From contig JAHZKM010000057.1 in the NCBI GenBank assembly GCA_022600395.1, forward strand, positions 1 to 15,900: a stretch of DNA of 15,900 bases, in the 5' to 3' direction. Each line of letters begins with the position of its first letter. Positions within the stretch are counted from its first letter, which is position 1. Shown here in pieces: positions 1-6,422 of this stretch. The position numbers and the translations under genes were made by a program. The DNA is from Pseudomonadota bacterium (lineage in GTDB: Bacteria > Pseudomonadota > Gammaproteobacteria > PS1 > Pseudothioglobaceae). The notes under the pieces are model-generated. The model saw only the letters and a list, made by a program, of their open reading frames with translations, did not search any database and was not told the DNA's origin.

Positions 1-19
1 CTGAACTCGTGTTCTGCAT

Positions 20-54
20 GGGGAGTATTATACAACATTTATATTAGAAGTCAA
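20..54 (-). promoter_or_regulatory. Strong sigma70 promoter with GC-rich discriminator, reading out of the window
   Basis: On the minus strand, TTGACT (49-54) is followed by a 16-bp spacer and a perfect TATAAT (27-32). Next comes the discriminator ACTCCCC (20-26), with a predicted start near position 20. A near-consensus promoter followed by a C-rich discriminator is the classic design of stable-RNA promoters under stringent control (rRNA or tRNA operons), so the transcribed unit just left of the window is probably an rRNA or tRNA operon. The promoter itself is well supported; the identity of the target is inference. Confidence 0.7.
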
Positions 55-74
55 TAATATTCTTATATTTTTTT

Positions 75-114
75 TATAAAACCCTCTAAACCTAAGATTT
101 AAGGAGGTTTTATA
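75..114. repeat. Imperfect inverted repeat / hairpin
   Basis: TATAAAACC (75-83) is the exact reverse complement of GGTTTTATA (106-114). An inner TAAA (87-90) can pair with TTTA (98-101), leaving a CCTAAGA loop. The right arm includes AAGGAGG, a perfect anti-16S match on the plus strand, but no reading frame starts at a suitable distance. Neither strand has a U-tract after the hairpin, so it is not a canonical intrinsic terminator. It sits just upstream of the left-edge promoter. Function unknown. Confidence 0.5.
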
Positions 115-343
115 GTTAAAAAAAATAGTGAAAAAAATGAAAATAACGAATATTTTTGCCTAAAAATAACAAAATTTAATTAAAAAATATCACTTTACTA
201 CTAAGAAAAGGCGTTTTTATTGCAGAATTTGAAAAGTCGCTGGATATTTTTGTAAAATCTGCTAAATAAAGAAATTAGGTGAAAAAAAGGTATGTTGAAC
301 AATTAATAGATAGTCCATATATAAAAAGTAGAATTTTTGATAT

Positions 344-371
344 AAAAAAACCAGCTTAAAAGCTGGCTTTT
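344..371 (-). terminator. Rho-independent terminator of the repeat-protein gene
   Basis: Read on the minus strand, AGCC-AGCT... resolves to the stem CCAGCT / AGCTGG (351-356 with 361-366), a 4-nt TTTA loop, and then seven consecutive T residues (complement of the A-run at 344-350). It lies 21 bp after the stop codon of the gene at 392-907. On the plus strand only CTTTT follows the stem, so termination in that direction would be weaker. Confidence 0.8.
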
Positions 372-391
372 AAAACTATACGTTTTAGTTA

Positions 392-907
392 TTAGTTTCT
401 GCTATCAACAGAAGTGGCAGCTTTACCATCTGCATAACCTTTAGCGTATGCATCTGCTTGACCCTTGGCAAAGCCATCAGCTTGGCCTTTAGAGTATGCA
501 TCAGCTTGCGCTTTAGCGTTAGCTGAAGCAGAACCAGCATACTGACCATCAGTAGTAGCGTTAGAAACGTTCTTAGTTGAGTTCTTGTTGTTGTAATGGA
601 AACCCCAGTCAGAATCGTTGTTCATGTCGTTGTTGTTAGCGAATGGACCGAAGTTTTGAGCGCCATTGAAAGGACCCATGTTTGAACCACTGCTAAAAGG
701 ACCCATGTTCTGGCCGCCAGTAAATGGACCCCAGTTGTTGCCACCGCTGAATGGACCCATGTTTGAACCACCATCGAAAGGACCCCAGTTGCTCATGCCG
801 TTACCGTTAGTGTAGCCGTTGTTGTAACCGTTGTTGCCAAAAAAAGCTGAAGCTGAAGTAGCTGCCATAACTGTAGCAACTGCTACTACTTTTGTTAAAT
901 TTTTCAT
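392..907 (-). CDS. Secreted Gly/Asn/aromatic repeat protein, sulfur globule protein-like
   Basis: This 171-residue protein has a clear Sec signal peptide (Lys-containing n-region, Ala/Val-rich core, SASA cleavage site near residues 18-21). The mature part has three blocks. Residues 22-40 are rich in Asn, Gly and Tyr. Residues 41-94 hold six tandem nonapeptides of the form [W/M/F]-G-P-F followed by a Gly/Ser/Asn tail. Residues 133-161 place Ala or Gly at every fourth position in repeats like QADAYAKG. A Sec-exported, low-complexity, Gly/Asn/aromatic protein is what the sulfur globule envelope proteins of Allochromatium (CV1/CV2) look like, so coating of periplasmic sulfur globules is the best guess. 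A generic surface or matrix protein is the alternative. It is monocistronic, with its own promoter (978-1005) and terminator (344-371). The GAGGAG site six bases before the ATG predicts strong translation. Confidence 0.65.
   Translation of the reverse strand: MKNLTKVVAVATVMAATSASAFFGNNGYNNGYTNGNGMSNWGPFDGGSNMGPFSGGNNWGPFTGGQNMGPFSSGSNMGPFNGAQNFGPFANNNDMNNDSDWGFHYNNKNSTKNVSNATTDGQYAGSASANAKAQADAYSKGQADGFAKGQADAYAKGYADGKAATSVDSRN
413..508 (-). repeat. Octad / GX3 coding repeat in the C-terminal tail
   Basis: This stretch codes residues 134-165 of the repeat protein: QADAYSKG, QADGFAKG, QADAYAKG and a degenerate YADGKAAT. Small residues recur every four positions (A133, A137, G141, G145, G149, A153, G157, G161), the pattern of GX3-type helix-packing motifs. 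The 24-bp DNA units are similar but not identical. Confidence 0.75.
626..787 (-). repeat. Six tandem 27-bp coding repeats
   Basis: This stretch codes residues 41-94 as six nonapeptides: WGPFDGGSN, MGPFSGGNN, WGPFTGGQN, MGPFSSGSN, MGPFNGAQN and FGPFANNND. The GPF core is invariant. The first residue is a bulky W, M or F, and the last unit is degenerate. The DNA units share GGACCC-type cores on the plus strand, so copy number could change by slippage or recombination. Confidence 0.85.
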
Positions 908-912
908 TGTTT

Positions 913-918
913 CTCCTC
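913..918 (-). promoter_or_regulatory. Strong ribosome binding site (GAGGAG)
   Basis: GAGGAG on the minus strand lies five bases before the ATG at 905-907. It is the best Shine-Dalgarno match in the window, it fixes the start of the repeat protein, and it suggests abundant synthesis. Confidence 0.8.
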
Positions 919-977
919 TAAAAGTTATTTTTATAAATTAATTACAAAGCAAATAAACTAATGTCTACTTGAAGGCC

Positions 978-1005
978 ATAATACGCCACTCTAATAACTT
1001 TGCAA
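978..1005 (-). promoter_or_regulatory. Sigma70-type promoter of the repeat-protein gene
   Basis: On the minus strand, TTGCAA (1000-1005) and TATTAT (978-983) are separated by 16 bp. The predicted start is near 971, giving a leader of about 65 nt. It lies between the icd stop and the repeat-protein gene. The -35 hexamer is the exact centre of a 24-bp symmetric element (991-1014). Confidence 0.55.
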
Positions 1006-1014
1006 CATTATTAG
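991..1014. promoter_or_regulatory. Operator-like palindrome centred on a -35 box
   Basis: The arms CTAATAA (991-997) and TTATTAG (1008-1014) are perfect inverted repeats. The self-complementary TTGCAA (1000-1005) sits exactly at the dyad centre, so 20 of 24 positions are symmetric. No U-tract follows on the minus strand, which argues against an icd terminator. Position over the -35 box fits a binding site for a dimeric regulator of the repeat-protein gene. The regulator is not identifiable from this window. Confidence 0.5.
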
Positions 1015-1026
1015 TAAAAATTAATA

Positions 1027-2277
1027 CTATGATATAGATTCGATGAGTGCGTCACCAAATTCTGTCGTTGATAATAATGTAGCGCCCTTCATAAGTCGAT
1101 CAAGATCATATGTGACTGTTTTGTTTTGAATAACTGCTGACATAGCTGTTAAAACTTGATCGGCAGCCTCAACCCACCCCAAGTGTCTTAACATCATTTC
1201 TGCTGATAAAATAATAGAGCCAGGGTTATCTTTATTAAGGCATGCATATTTTGGCGCTGTGCCATGAGTAGAGTCAAAAACAGCTATTGTATCGGATAAA
1301 TTAGCACCTGGCGCAATACCAATTCCGCCTACTTGGGCAGCTAACGCGTCTGATACGTAGTCGCCATTTAGATTTAACGTAGCAATAACAGAGTATTCTT
1401 CAGGGCGTAATAAAATTTGTTGTAAAAAAGCATCAGCAATGACATCTTTAACAGTGATCATTGTGCCTGTTTTTGGATTTTTAAATTCACACCATGGGCC
1501 GTCGCCAAGCAGTTGAGCGCCAAATTCTTCTTGAGCTAGTTGATAACCCCAATCTCTAAAGCCACCTTCTGTAAATTTCATGATGTTGCCTTTGTGTACA
1601 AGCGTAACAGAGTCTTTATCATTATCGATTGCGTATTGAATGGCGGCGCGAACTAAGCGATTAGTGCCTTCTTGAGAAACTGGTTTAATACCAATACCTG
1701 AGGTTTCTGGGAAGCGAATTTTGGTTGTCCCCATTTCATTTTGTAAAAAATCAATAACTTTTTTAACCTCTTTTGTACCCGCTTGATACTCAATACCTGC
1801 ATATATATCTTCTGAATTTTCTCTGAAAATAACCATGTCTACTTTTTCTGGCGCTTTAACAGGTGTCGGTGTACCCGTAAAATACTGAACAGGACGCTGA
1901 CAAATAAACAAATCAAGTTCTTGTCGAATAGCTACATTCAATGAGCGCATACCACCGCCGACTGGCGTTGTTAAAGGCCCTTTAATAGAAACGCTAAACT
2001 CTTTAATCGAGTCAAGCGTTTCTTGAGGTAAGTACTCGCCATAAATATCATTAGCTTTTTCACCTGCATAAACATCCATCCATTGAATAGATTTTTCGCC
2101 ATTGTATGTTTTTGCAACAATATGATCAATCACTTTTTTCATCACCGGAGAAACATCAGATCCAATGCCGTCACCCTCAATGTAAGTAATAATCGGATTG
2201 TTTGGAACCTGAATAGTGCCGTTGTCAAAAGTAATTTTTTCGCCCTTTTCTGGCACTTGAATGTGTTGATAGCTCAT
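1027..2277 (-). CDS. icd: NADP-dependent isocitrate dehydrogenase
   Basis: This enzyme oxidatively decarboxylates isocitrate to 2-oxoglutarate with NADP+ in the cytoplasm, feeding glutamate synthesis and NADPH. The 416-residue length equals that of E. coli Icd. The substrate segment [13 protein letters not shown] (107-119) gives S112, N114 and R118, matching E. coli S113, N115 and R119; R128 follows. S112 is the residue that AceK phosphorylates in enteric bacteria. NADP-selecting residues K343, Y344, Y390 and R394 are all present. It is the last gene of the cbbY-ilvA-rimI-icd run, 20 bp after rimI. It has only a weak ribosome binding site, and no terminator follows. The gene does not show whether a full TCA cycle runs here. 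Confidence 0.97.
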   Translation of the reverse strand: MSYQHIQVPEKGEKITFDNGTIQVPNNPIITYIEGDGIGSDVSPVMKKVIDHIVAKTYNGEKSIQWMDVYAGEKANDIYGEYLPQETLDSIKEFSVSIKGPLTTPVGGGMRSLNVAIRQELDLFICQRPVQYFTGTPTPVKAPEKVDMVIFRENSEDIYAGIEYQAGTKEVKKVIDFLQNEMGTTKIRFPETSGIGIKPVSQEGTNRLVRAAIQYAIDNDKDSVTLVHKGNIMKFTEGGFRDWGYQLAQEEFGAQLLGDGPWCEFKNPKTGTMITVKDVIADAFLQQILLRPEEYSVIATLNLNGDYVSDALAAQVGGIGIAPGANLSDTIAVFDSTHGTAPKYACLNKDNPGSIILSAEMMLRHLGWVEAADQVLTAMSAVIQNKTVTYDLDRLMKGATLLSTTEFGDALIESIS

Positions 2278-2296
2278 GAGTATTCTCGGATATTTA

Positions 2297-2302
2297 ATTA
2301 TA
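2297..2302 (-). promoter_or_regulatory. Possible -10 element for icd
   Basis: A perfect TATAAT on the minus strand lies 19 bp before the icd ATG and touches the rimI stop codon. No good -35 is visible at 16-18 bp. It may give icd a promoter of its own in addition to read-through from ilvA-rimI. The local A/T richness makes a chance match quite possible. Confidence 0.25.
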
Positions 2303-2780
2303 TAAGTAAACGAAGTATTTTAGCATCCTCGAGGTTCGAGTAGTATTTTTCGCGAGTATCAATCAATTTAAAACCATATTTTTGATAAAAACAAATGGCA
2401 ACTACATTAGAAACCCTTACTTCTAAAAAGATAGTGCGTATATTGCATAGCTTTAGACGCTGCTGTAAATCATCTAGAAGTTTAAACCCTAGGCCTTGTC
2501 GCTGAAACTCTGGAGTGATAGCCAGTGTTAAAATATCTGAAAAATCAAGAGAATTAAGTGTGATTAAATACCCAGCAATTTTCTCGTTGTGCAAAATTAA
2601 TTGCATATGAGTATTCGAATTTTCAAATGAATCTAGTAGTTTTTGTTGACTCCAGGGCGTTGAAAATATGCGCTCTTCAATCGCCAAAATAGCATTTAAA
2701 TCTTGCTGAGTCGCCTTTTTAAAGGAAATACTGATAAGCTTTATTGGTAGTTTCGTTTTGGTAAAAGTACCCCAACTCAT
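2298..2780 (-). CDS. rimI: Ribosomal protein S18 alanine N-acetyltransferase (GNAT family)
   Basis: RimI acetylates the N-terminal alanine of ribosomal protein S18. The acetyl-CoA pyrophosphate loop QRQGLG is at residues 93-98. The RimI-type LEVRVSN motif carries the candidate catalytic glutamate near residue 120, and the KYY motif near 145-147 supplies the expected tyrosine. I start it at the ATG 2778-2780 (160 residues); the preceding TTG would add one codon. Compared with E. coli RimI this leaves about 16 extra N-terminal residues. No ATG, GTG or TTG lies closer to the domain, and only an unusual ATT at 2727-2729 would give native length. The gene overlaps the ilvA 3' end by 62 nt. Its usual neighbour tsaB is absent. 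Confidence 0.85.
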   Translation of the reverse strand: MSWGTFTKTKLPIKLISISFKKATQQDLNAILAIEERIFSTPWSQQKLLDSFENSNTHMQLILHNEKIAGYLITLNSLDFSDILTLAITPEFQRQGLGFKLLDDLQQRLKLCNIRTIFLEVRVSNVVAICFYQKYGFKLIDTREKYYSNLEDAKILRLLI

Positions 2781-4212
2781 CAAAACTTTGCTCTAATTGA
2801 TTAACATCTTGGGCTTGCAGGCCAATTAACACTCGACCAAAATCAGCACCATGATTACGATAATGGAATAAAGTAATATTCCAATAACTTCCTACTTTCT
2901 TTAAAAAATCTAACAAAGCGCCTGGACGTTCTGGAAATTCAAATCGGTACAATACTTCATGCTCGCAGTTACTGCGTCCGCCAACCATATATCTAATATG
3001 CGTTTTAGCAATGGAATTATCGCTCATATCTAATACATCAAAAGAGTTTGACAAACGATCTAATAATGCTTGTTTTTCACTCAGTCCTTCGCTAAGTGAA
3101 ATACCGACAAAGATTCGTGCCTGCGTATCCGAACCATAACGATAATTAAATTCAGTAATTGAATGATCTTTTAACATTTCGCAGAATTTCAAAAAACTGC
3201 CTGGTTTTTCATCAATGGTAACTGCAATAATAGCTTCATTATGCTCTCCGATATCAGCACGCTCTGAAATATAGCGCAATCTATCAAAGTTAACATTTGC
3301 ACCAGAAACTATTGAAACTAAATTTTCGTTTTTTAACTTATGCGTTTGGAGATATTTTTTAATCCCTGCGGTTGATAAGGCGCCAGCAGGCTCTGAAATG
3401 GAACGAACATCTTCATAGATATCTTTAATGGCTGCACAGATCTCATCATTACTCACCAGAATAACTTCATCAACAAATTGCTTAGCCATTTCAAAGGTTT
3501 TTTCACCTATTTGCTTAACTGCGACACCATCGGCAAAACGACCCACTTCTGACAAAGCTACACGCTCGTTTTGCTTAAGAGCTTCATACAAAGTTGGAGA
3601 ATCTTGTGGCTCAACGCCAATAACGCGAATATTTGGTGCATAATGCTTAAGATAGGTCGCCATACCGCCAATTAACCCGCCTCCGCCTACCGGAATAAAC
3701 ACCTTATCAATTTCTGGCAATTGCTCCAATAACTCTTTAGCGATTGTTGCCTGACCTGCCATTACTTCAATATCGTCATATGGATGAATAAAGACTAAAT
3801 CTTGTTGCTTTTCAAGTTGCTTCGCATGCCTTAAGGCGTCATCATAAACATCTCCATGTAGCACAACCTTACCGCCCAATTGCTTAACTGCATTAACTTT
3901 AATTTTGGGGGTTGATAATGGCATTACAATTAGCGCATTAATACCTAATTTTGTTGCAGATAAAGCAACGCCTTGGGCATGATTGCCAGCGCTAGCTGTC
4001 ACAACACCTTTAGACTTTTGTTCAGGGGTCAAAGAAGATATTTTTTGATATGCGCCTCTATTTTTAAAAGCATGAATTGATTGTTCATCTTCGCGTTTTA
4101 AATAAATGTTGTTATCTAGTCGATCAGACAACTGATGTGCATAAGAAAGTGGCGTGATTGAGGCTACATCATAAACACGTGCAGCATCGGCTAATTTAAC
4201 AATGCTGTGCAT
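2719..4212 (-). CDS. ilvA: Biosynthetic threonine ammonia-lyase (threonine dehydratase)
   Basis: IlvA converts threonine to 2-oxobutyrate and ammonia, the first step of isoleucine synthesis, using PLP. The Schiff-base lysine is K50 in AFKNRGAY. SAGNHAQG (74-81) and the phosphate-cup GGGG (176-179) follow, then SGAN near 303. Two C-terminal ACT domains (about 328-400 and 417-490) mark the long, isoleucine-inhibited, valine-activated form, not the short catabolic TdcB. I choose the ATG at 4210-4212 (497 residues) because AGGAG lies four bases upstream. The ATG eight codons earlier has no comparable site and would overlap cbbY more deeply. It overlaps the cbbY stop by 17 nt and the start of rimI by 62 nt, so translation of the three is probably coupled. 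Confidence 0.96.
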   Translation of the reverse strand: MHSIVKLADAARVYDVASITPLSYAHQLSDRLDNNIYLKREDEQSIHAFKNRGAYQKISSLTPEQKSKGVVTASAGNHAQGVALSATKLGINALIVMPLSTPKIKVNAVKQLGGKVVLHGDVYDDALRHAKQLEKQQDLVFIHPYDDIEVMAGQATIAKELLEQLPEIDKVFIPVGGGGLIGGMATYLKHYAPNIRVIGVEPQDSPTLYEALKQNERVALSEVGRFADGVAVKQIGEKTFEMAKQFVDEVILVSNDEICAAIKDIYEDVRSISEPAGALSTAGIKKYLQTHKLKNENLVSIVSGANVNFDRLRYISERADIGEHNEAIIAVTIDEKPGSFLKFCEMLKDHSITEFNYRYGSDTQARIFVGISLSEGLSEKQALLDRLSNSFDVLDMSDNSIAKTHIRYMVGGRSNCEHEVLYRFEFPERPGALLDFLKKVGSYWNITLFHYRNHGADFGRVLIGLQAQDVNQLEQSFDELGYFYQNETTNKAYQYFL

Positions 4213-4957
4213 ATAGCTCCTGTAAATAAGCGACATTTACAAAACTCGCTTTCGTTGGGCTTCCTTTAAGAAGTTTAAATGGATTTTCTGGCTCGCCCAA
4301 ATCACTCAGAACAACTATAGATCCGTCAAAATCATGCCTATCTGTATACTCATTCACTGTGATCAAAGTTTTAATGTTAGCATCATTTGTTGATAATATG
4401 CCATTATGAGAATCCTCAAAAGCCAAACATTCTGAGGCGTCCAAATTCATCTGCTTAAGCACATAATGATAAATATCTCCTGCTGGCTTTAAATTAGGCA
4501 CAACATCGCCTGCACCGATTATCTCAAACCAATCCAGCGCTTTTTCTCCTAAAGTGTTGATAATTAGTGCGTCAACATTAGCTGGCGTGGTGGTAGTGGC
4601 AATAGCAAGTCGCAGTCCAGCAGCACGAGCCTCATTAAATAAACGCTCAACTCCAGGACGCAGTGGCATTTCACCTTTCTCCACAATATTGACATATTTT
4701 TTAGTTTTGAGCTGATGCAGCTTTAAAGCAAAAGCATCCAAATCTGGAACCTCAAAATTAGGCAAATATTTATTGACGTAATATTTAATACGTAATTGTC
4801 CACCAGTCACATTTAACAATTCATGATAGAGCTTATTTGACCACTCCCAATCTAGTCCTAATTCTTTAAAAGCTAGATTAAAAGCCACTAAGTGTCCATC
4901 TCTTTCGGTATTGGCAAGAGTTCCGTCAACGTCAAAAATTAATGCTTCTAATGCCAT
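4196..4957 (-). CDS. cbbY: CbbY-type HAD phosphatase (xylulose-1,5-bisphosphatase-like)
   Basis: This 253-residue protein is a HAD-superfamily hydrolase with an alpha-helical cap. The nucleophile motif DVDGT gives D9 and D11, motif II is a threonine run at 121-124, motif III lysine is K157 in LKPAGDIY, and motif IV is EDSHNG with E181 and D182. Cap features such as LNVTGGQLRI (48-57) and GEMPLRPGV (95-103) match the CbbY subgroup. CbbY enzymes of RuBisCO-containing organisms remove xylulose-1,5-bisphosphate, a misfire product that inhibits RuBisCO. No cbb gene is nearby; it heads an ilvA-rimI-icd run and diverges from dksA. A related phosphatase of another sugar phosphate (for example beta-phosphoglucomutase-like) is the alternative. 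The ribosome binding site is weak. Confidence 0.8.
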   Translation of the reverse strand: MALEALIFDVDGTLANTERDGHLVAFNLAFKELGLDWEWSNKLYHELLNVTGGQLRIKYYVNKYLPNFEVPDLDAFALKLHQLKTKKYVNIVEKGEMPLRPGVERLFNEARAAGLRLAIATTTTPANVDALIINTLGEKALDWFEIIGAGDVVPNLKPAGDIYHYVLKQMNLDASECLAFEDSHNGILSTNDANIKTLITVNEYTDRHDFDGSIVVLSDLGEPENPFKLLKGSPTKASFVNVAYLQELYAQHC

Positions 4958-4990
4958 AATGGTTTTAAAATGAAATATGTGAAAAATAAA

Positions 4991-5019
4991 TTGCTATTTT
5001 AAGTTACTTTAGGTATAAA
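4991..5019 (+). promoter_or_regulatory. Sigma70 promoter of dksA
   Basis: TTGCTA (4991-4996), a 17-bp spacer and TATAAA (5014-5019) give an expected start near 5026 and a leader of about 22 nt before the dksA ATG. Spacing is ideal and both hexamers are reasonable matches. The region is very A/T-rich. Confidence 0.55.
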
Positions 5020-5047
5020 CATATTTTTTTTAAATTATTCTTAAATC

Positions 5048-5458
5048 ATGTCACAGACAGACTATCAAGATATTCCACATTATGTACCTCAAAAGAATGA
5101 AGAGTTTATGAGCAGTGCTCAACTTGATCATTTTAAAAACAAGTTAAACTCATGGAGAGATCAACTAGTCAGTGATGCTGAATCAACCATTAGTCATATC
5201 CAAGAAGATTCGGCGCAAGTGGCTGATATTAACGACCGTGCCACGCTTGAGGAAGAATTTGCCCTAGAGTTGAGAACACGAGATCGTGAACGTAAGTTAA
5301 TTGGAAAAATCGACAAAACCCTTCATATCATTGAGATGGGTGATTATGGTTATTGCAAAACTTGTGGTGCTGAAATTGCTTTAGTGCGATTAGAAGCTCG
5401 TCCTACAGCTGATGAATGTATTGACTGTAAAACCATTGCTGAAAAGAAAGAAGTTTAA
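5048..5458 (+). CDS. dksA: RNA polymerase-binding transcription factor DksA
   Basis: DksA enters the RNA polymerase secondary channel and works with ppGpp to repress stable-RNA promoters and activate amino-acid promoters. The protein has 136 residues (E. coli 151, with a shorter N-terminus here). The coiled-coil tip is DINDRA, keeping the functional D60, D63 and A65 of the DxxDRA motif. A four-cysteine zinc finger is formed by C103, C106, C124 and C127, so this is the zinc-binding form. RLEARPTADECIDCK is highly conserved. The first ATG is preferred because the residues before M21 (YVPQKNEEF) align with the E. coli N-terminus, although no clear Shine-Dalgarno precedes it. It stands alone on the plus strand with its own promoter, converging on thiL. 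Confidence 0.97.
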   Translation: MSQTDYQDIPHYVPQKNEEFMSSAQLDHFKNKLNSWRDQLVSDAESTISHIQEDSAQVADINDRATLEEEFALELRTRDRERKLIGKIDKTLHIIEMGDYGYCKTCGAEIALVRLEARPTADECIDCKTIAEKKEV

Positions 5459-5492
5459 TTGACAGCTTATTTTTCCTTTTTCGGTGTTGATT

Positions 5493-6422
5493 TTAAAAGT
5501 GCTTGTAAGACGAGCACTTTTTGTTGAATTTACCCAATCTTTCAATCCCTTTATCTTGAGTAATTAAGCCAATCCGACTAAGCTTAATCCCTAATTTTTT
5601 TTCAATTTCTTTTAGCTTTTCAAGATTTTCTACAGGCACACTAAAACATAATTCATAATCATCTCCGCCTGCAAGCGCCACGCACCAATCCTGACTTTGT
5701 TGAATGTAGCTTTGCACTTCTTCACTCAACGGTATATCAGATAAATGAATACTCGCGCCCACATCAGATTTTTTGAGAATATGCATAAGATCTTGCTCCA
5801 AACCGTCTGATATATCAATGCATGCATTAGCCACCTCAACTAGAGCACGCCCAAGCTCTACTTGAGGATTGGGCATATTAAAGCGTTGCAACAATTGCTC
5901 ACTAGGGGTAATATTTTTCTGAATTTGTCGCCAAGCTAGCGCCGCATCACCCACTGTGTTAGAGACAAAAATATGGTCATCCACTTGTGCTGTAGATCTC
6001 AGTAGCGCCTTGGATTTACTAATAGTACCTGTCACATTAATCGTAATGCTTAAAGAGCCTTTAGTAGTGTCACCACCCACCAAAACAATTCCATATTTAT
6101 CTGCCAATGTTTTCAATGATTTAGAAAAACTCAACAGCCAGCTAGCGTCAAATTTGGGCAAAGTTAATGCCAAAGTAAAGTATTTAGGCGTTGCACCCAT
6201 GGCGGCTAAATCACTTAAATTAACCGCTAATGCCTTATGAGCAATATCACTAGCAGAAGTGTCTTTTGGAAAATGCACGCCTTCAATTAACGTGTCTACA
6301 CTGGTAGCTATTTGCTGTTTGTTGTCAATTTCAATCAGCGCGCAATCATCGCCAACCCCTAATACACTTGAGCTTGAATTCTCCCAATTGAAATACTTTT
6401 CAATGAGGTCAAATTCATTCAT
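5493..6422 (-). CDS. thiL: Thiamine-monophosphate kinase
   Basis: ThiL phosphorylates thiamine monophosphate to thiamine diphosphate with ATP, the last step of cofactor synthesis. The 309 residues fit the family (about 320). Mg/ATP motifs are in order: GVGDDCA (22-28), VDTLIEGVHF (42-51), VNLSDLAAMGA (about 68-78), VGGDTTKG (about 115-122) and DISDGLEQDL near 203-212. The start overlaps the upstream membrane-protein stop as ATGA (4 nt), so translation is likely coupled; no separate ribosome binding site is seen. It is the last gene of the obgE-to-thiL run. The classical nusB-thiL-pgpA neighbours are missing here. Its final codons contain a transcription terminator. Confidence 0.95.
   Translation of the reverse strand: MNEFDLIEKYFNWENSSSSVLGVGDDCALIEIDNKQQIATSVDTLIEGVHFPKDTSASDIAHKALAVNLSDLAAMGATPKYFTLALTLPKFDASWLLSFSKSLKTLADKYGIVLVGGDTTKGSLSITINVTGTISKSKALLRSTAQVDDHIFVSNTVGDAALAWRQIQKNITPSEQLLQRFNMPNPQVELGRALVEVANACIDISDGLEQDLMHILKKSDVGASIHLSDIPLSEEVQSYIQQSQDWCVALAGGDDYELCFSVPVENLEKLKEIEKKLGIKLSRIGLITQDKGIERLGKFNKKCSSYKHF
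5495..5522. terminator. Bidirectional terminator shared by dksA and thiL
   Basis: AAAAGTGCT (5495-5503) pairs perfectly with AGCACTTTT (5513-5521) around a 9-nt loop, giving a 9-bp stem with a T-run on the plus strand for dksA. On the minus strand the stem also ends in TTTT and follows thiL. The hairpin is inside the coding sequence of thiL: its arms encode the last residues (KKCS and KHF). Confidence 0.75.

Larger units (their letters stand above)
1..391. other. AT-rich intergenic region without a gene
   Basis: No convincing coding region is visible on either strand. What it holds: a minus-strand promoter reading off the left edge (27-54), an imperfect hairpin (75-114), a long A/T-dominated stretch (about 115-343), a weak plus-strand promoter-like pair (295-323), and the terminator of the repeat-protein gene (344-371). 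A short open stretch at 180-269 ends in a protein-like tail (AEFEKSLDIF...) but has no ATG, GTG or usable start and no ribosome binding site, so I do not call it a gene. The A-tracts upstream of the left-edge promoter could act as an UP-element or Fis-like region; that is inference. Confidence 0.7.

Noticed and set aside
128..163. Tiny frame VKKMKITNIFA after the AAGGAGG at 101-107
   Set aside because: The spacing from the Shine-Dalgarno-like string is over 20 nt and the peptide has 11 codons in very A/T-rich DNA.
180..269. Short open frame ending in AEFEKSLDIF...SAK
   Set aside because: No ATG, GTG or supported start, no ribosome binding site, 29 codons; could be a gene remnant but is not distinguishable from chance.
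1008..1026. Intrinsic terminator for icd
   Set aside because: The only hairpin near the icd stop (991-1014) lacks a U-tract and is better explained as an operator over the next promoter.
2083..2343. 86-codon plus-strand frame opposite icd
   Set aside because: Antisense shadow of icd and rimI with no family resemblance.
3428..3643. 71-codon plus-strand frame opposite ilvA
   Set aside because: Antisense shadow with no recognisable features or start signals.
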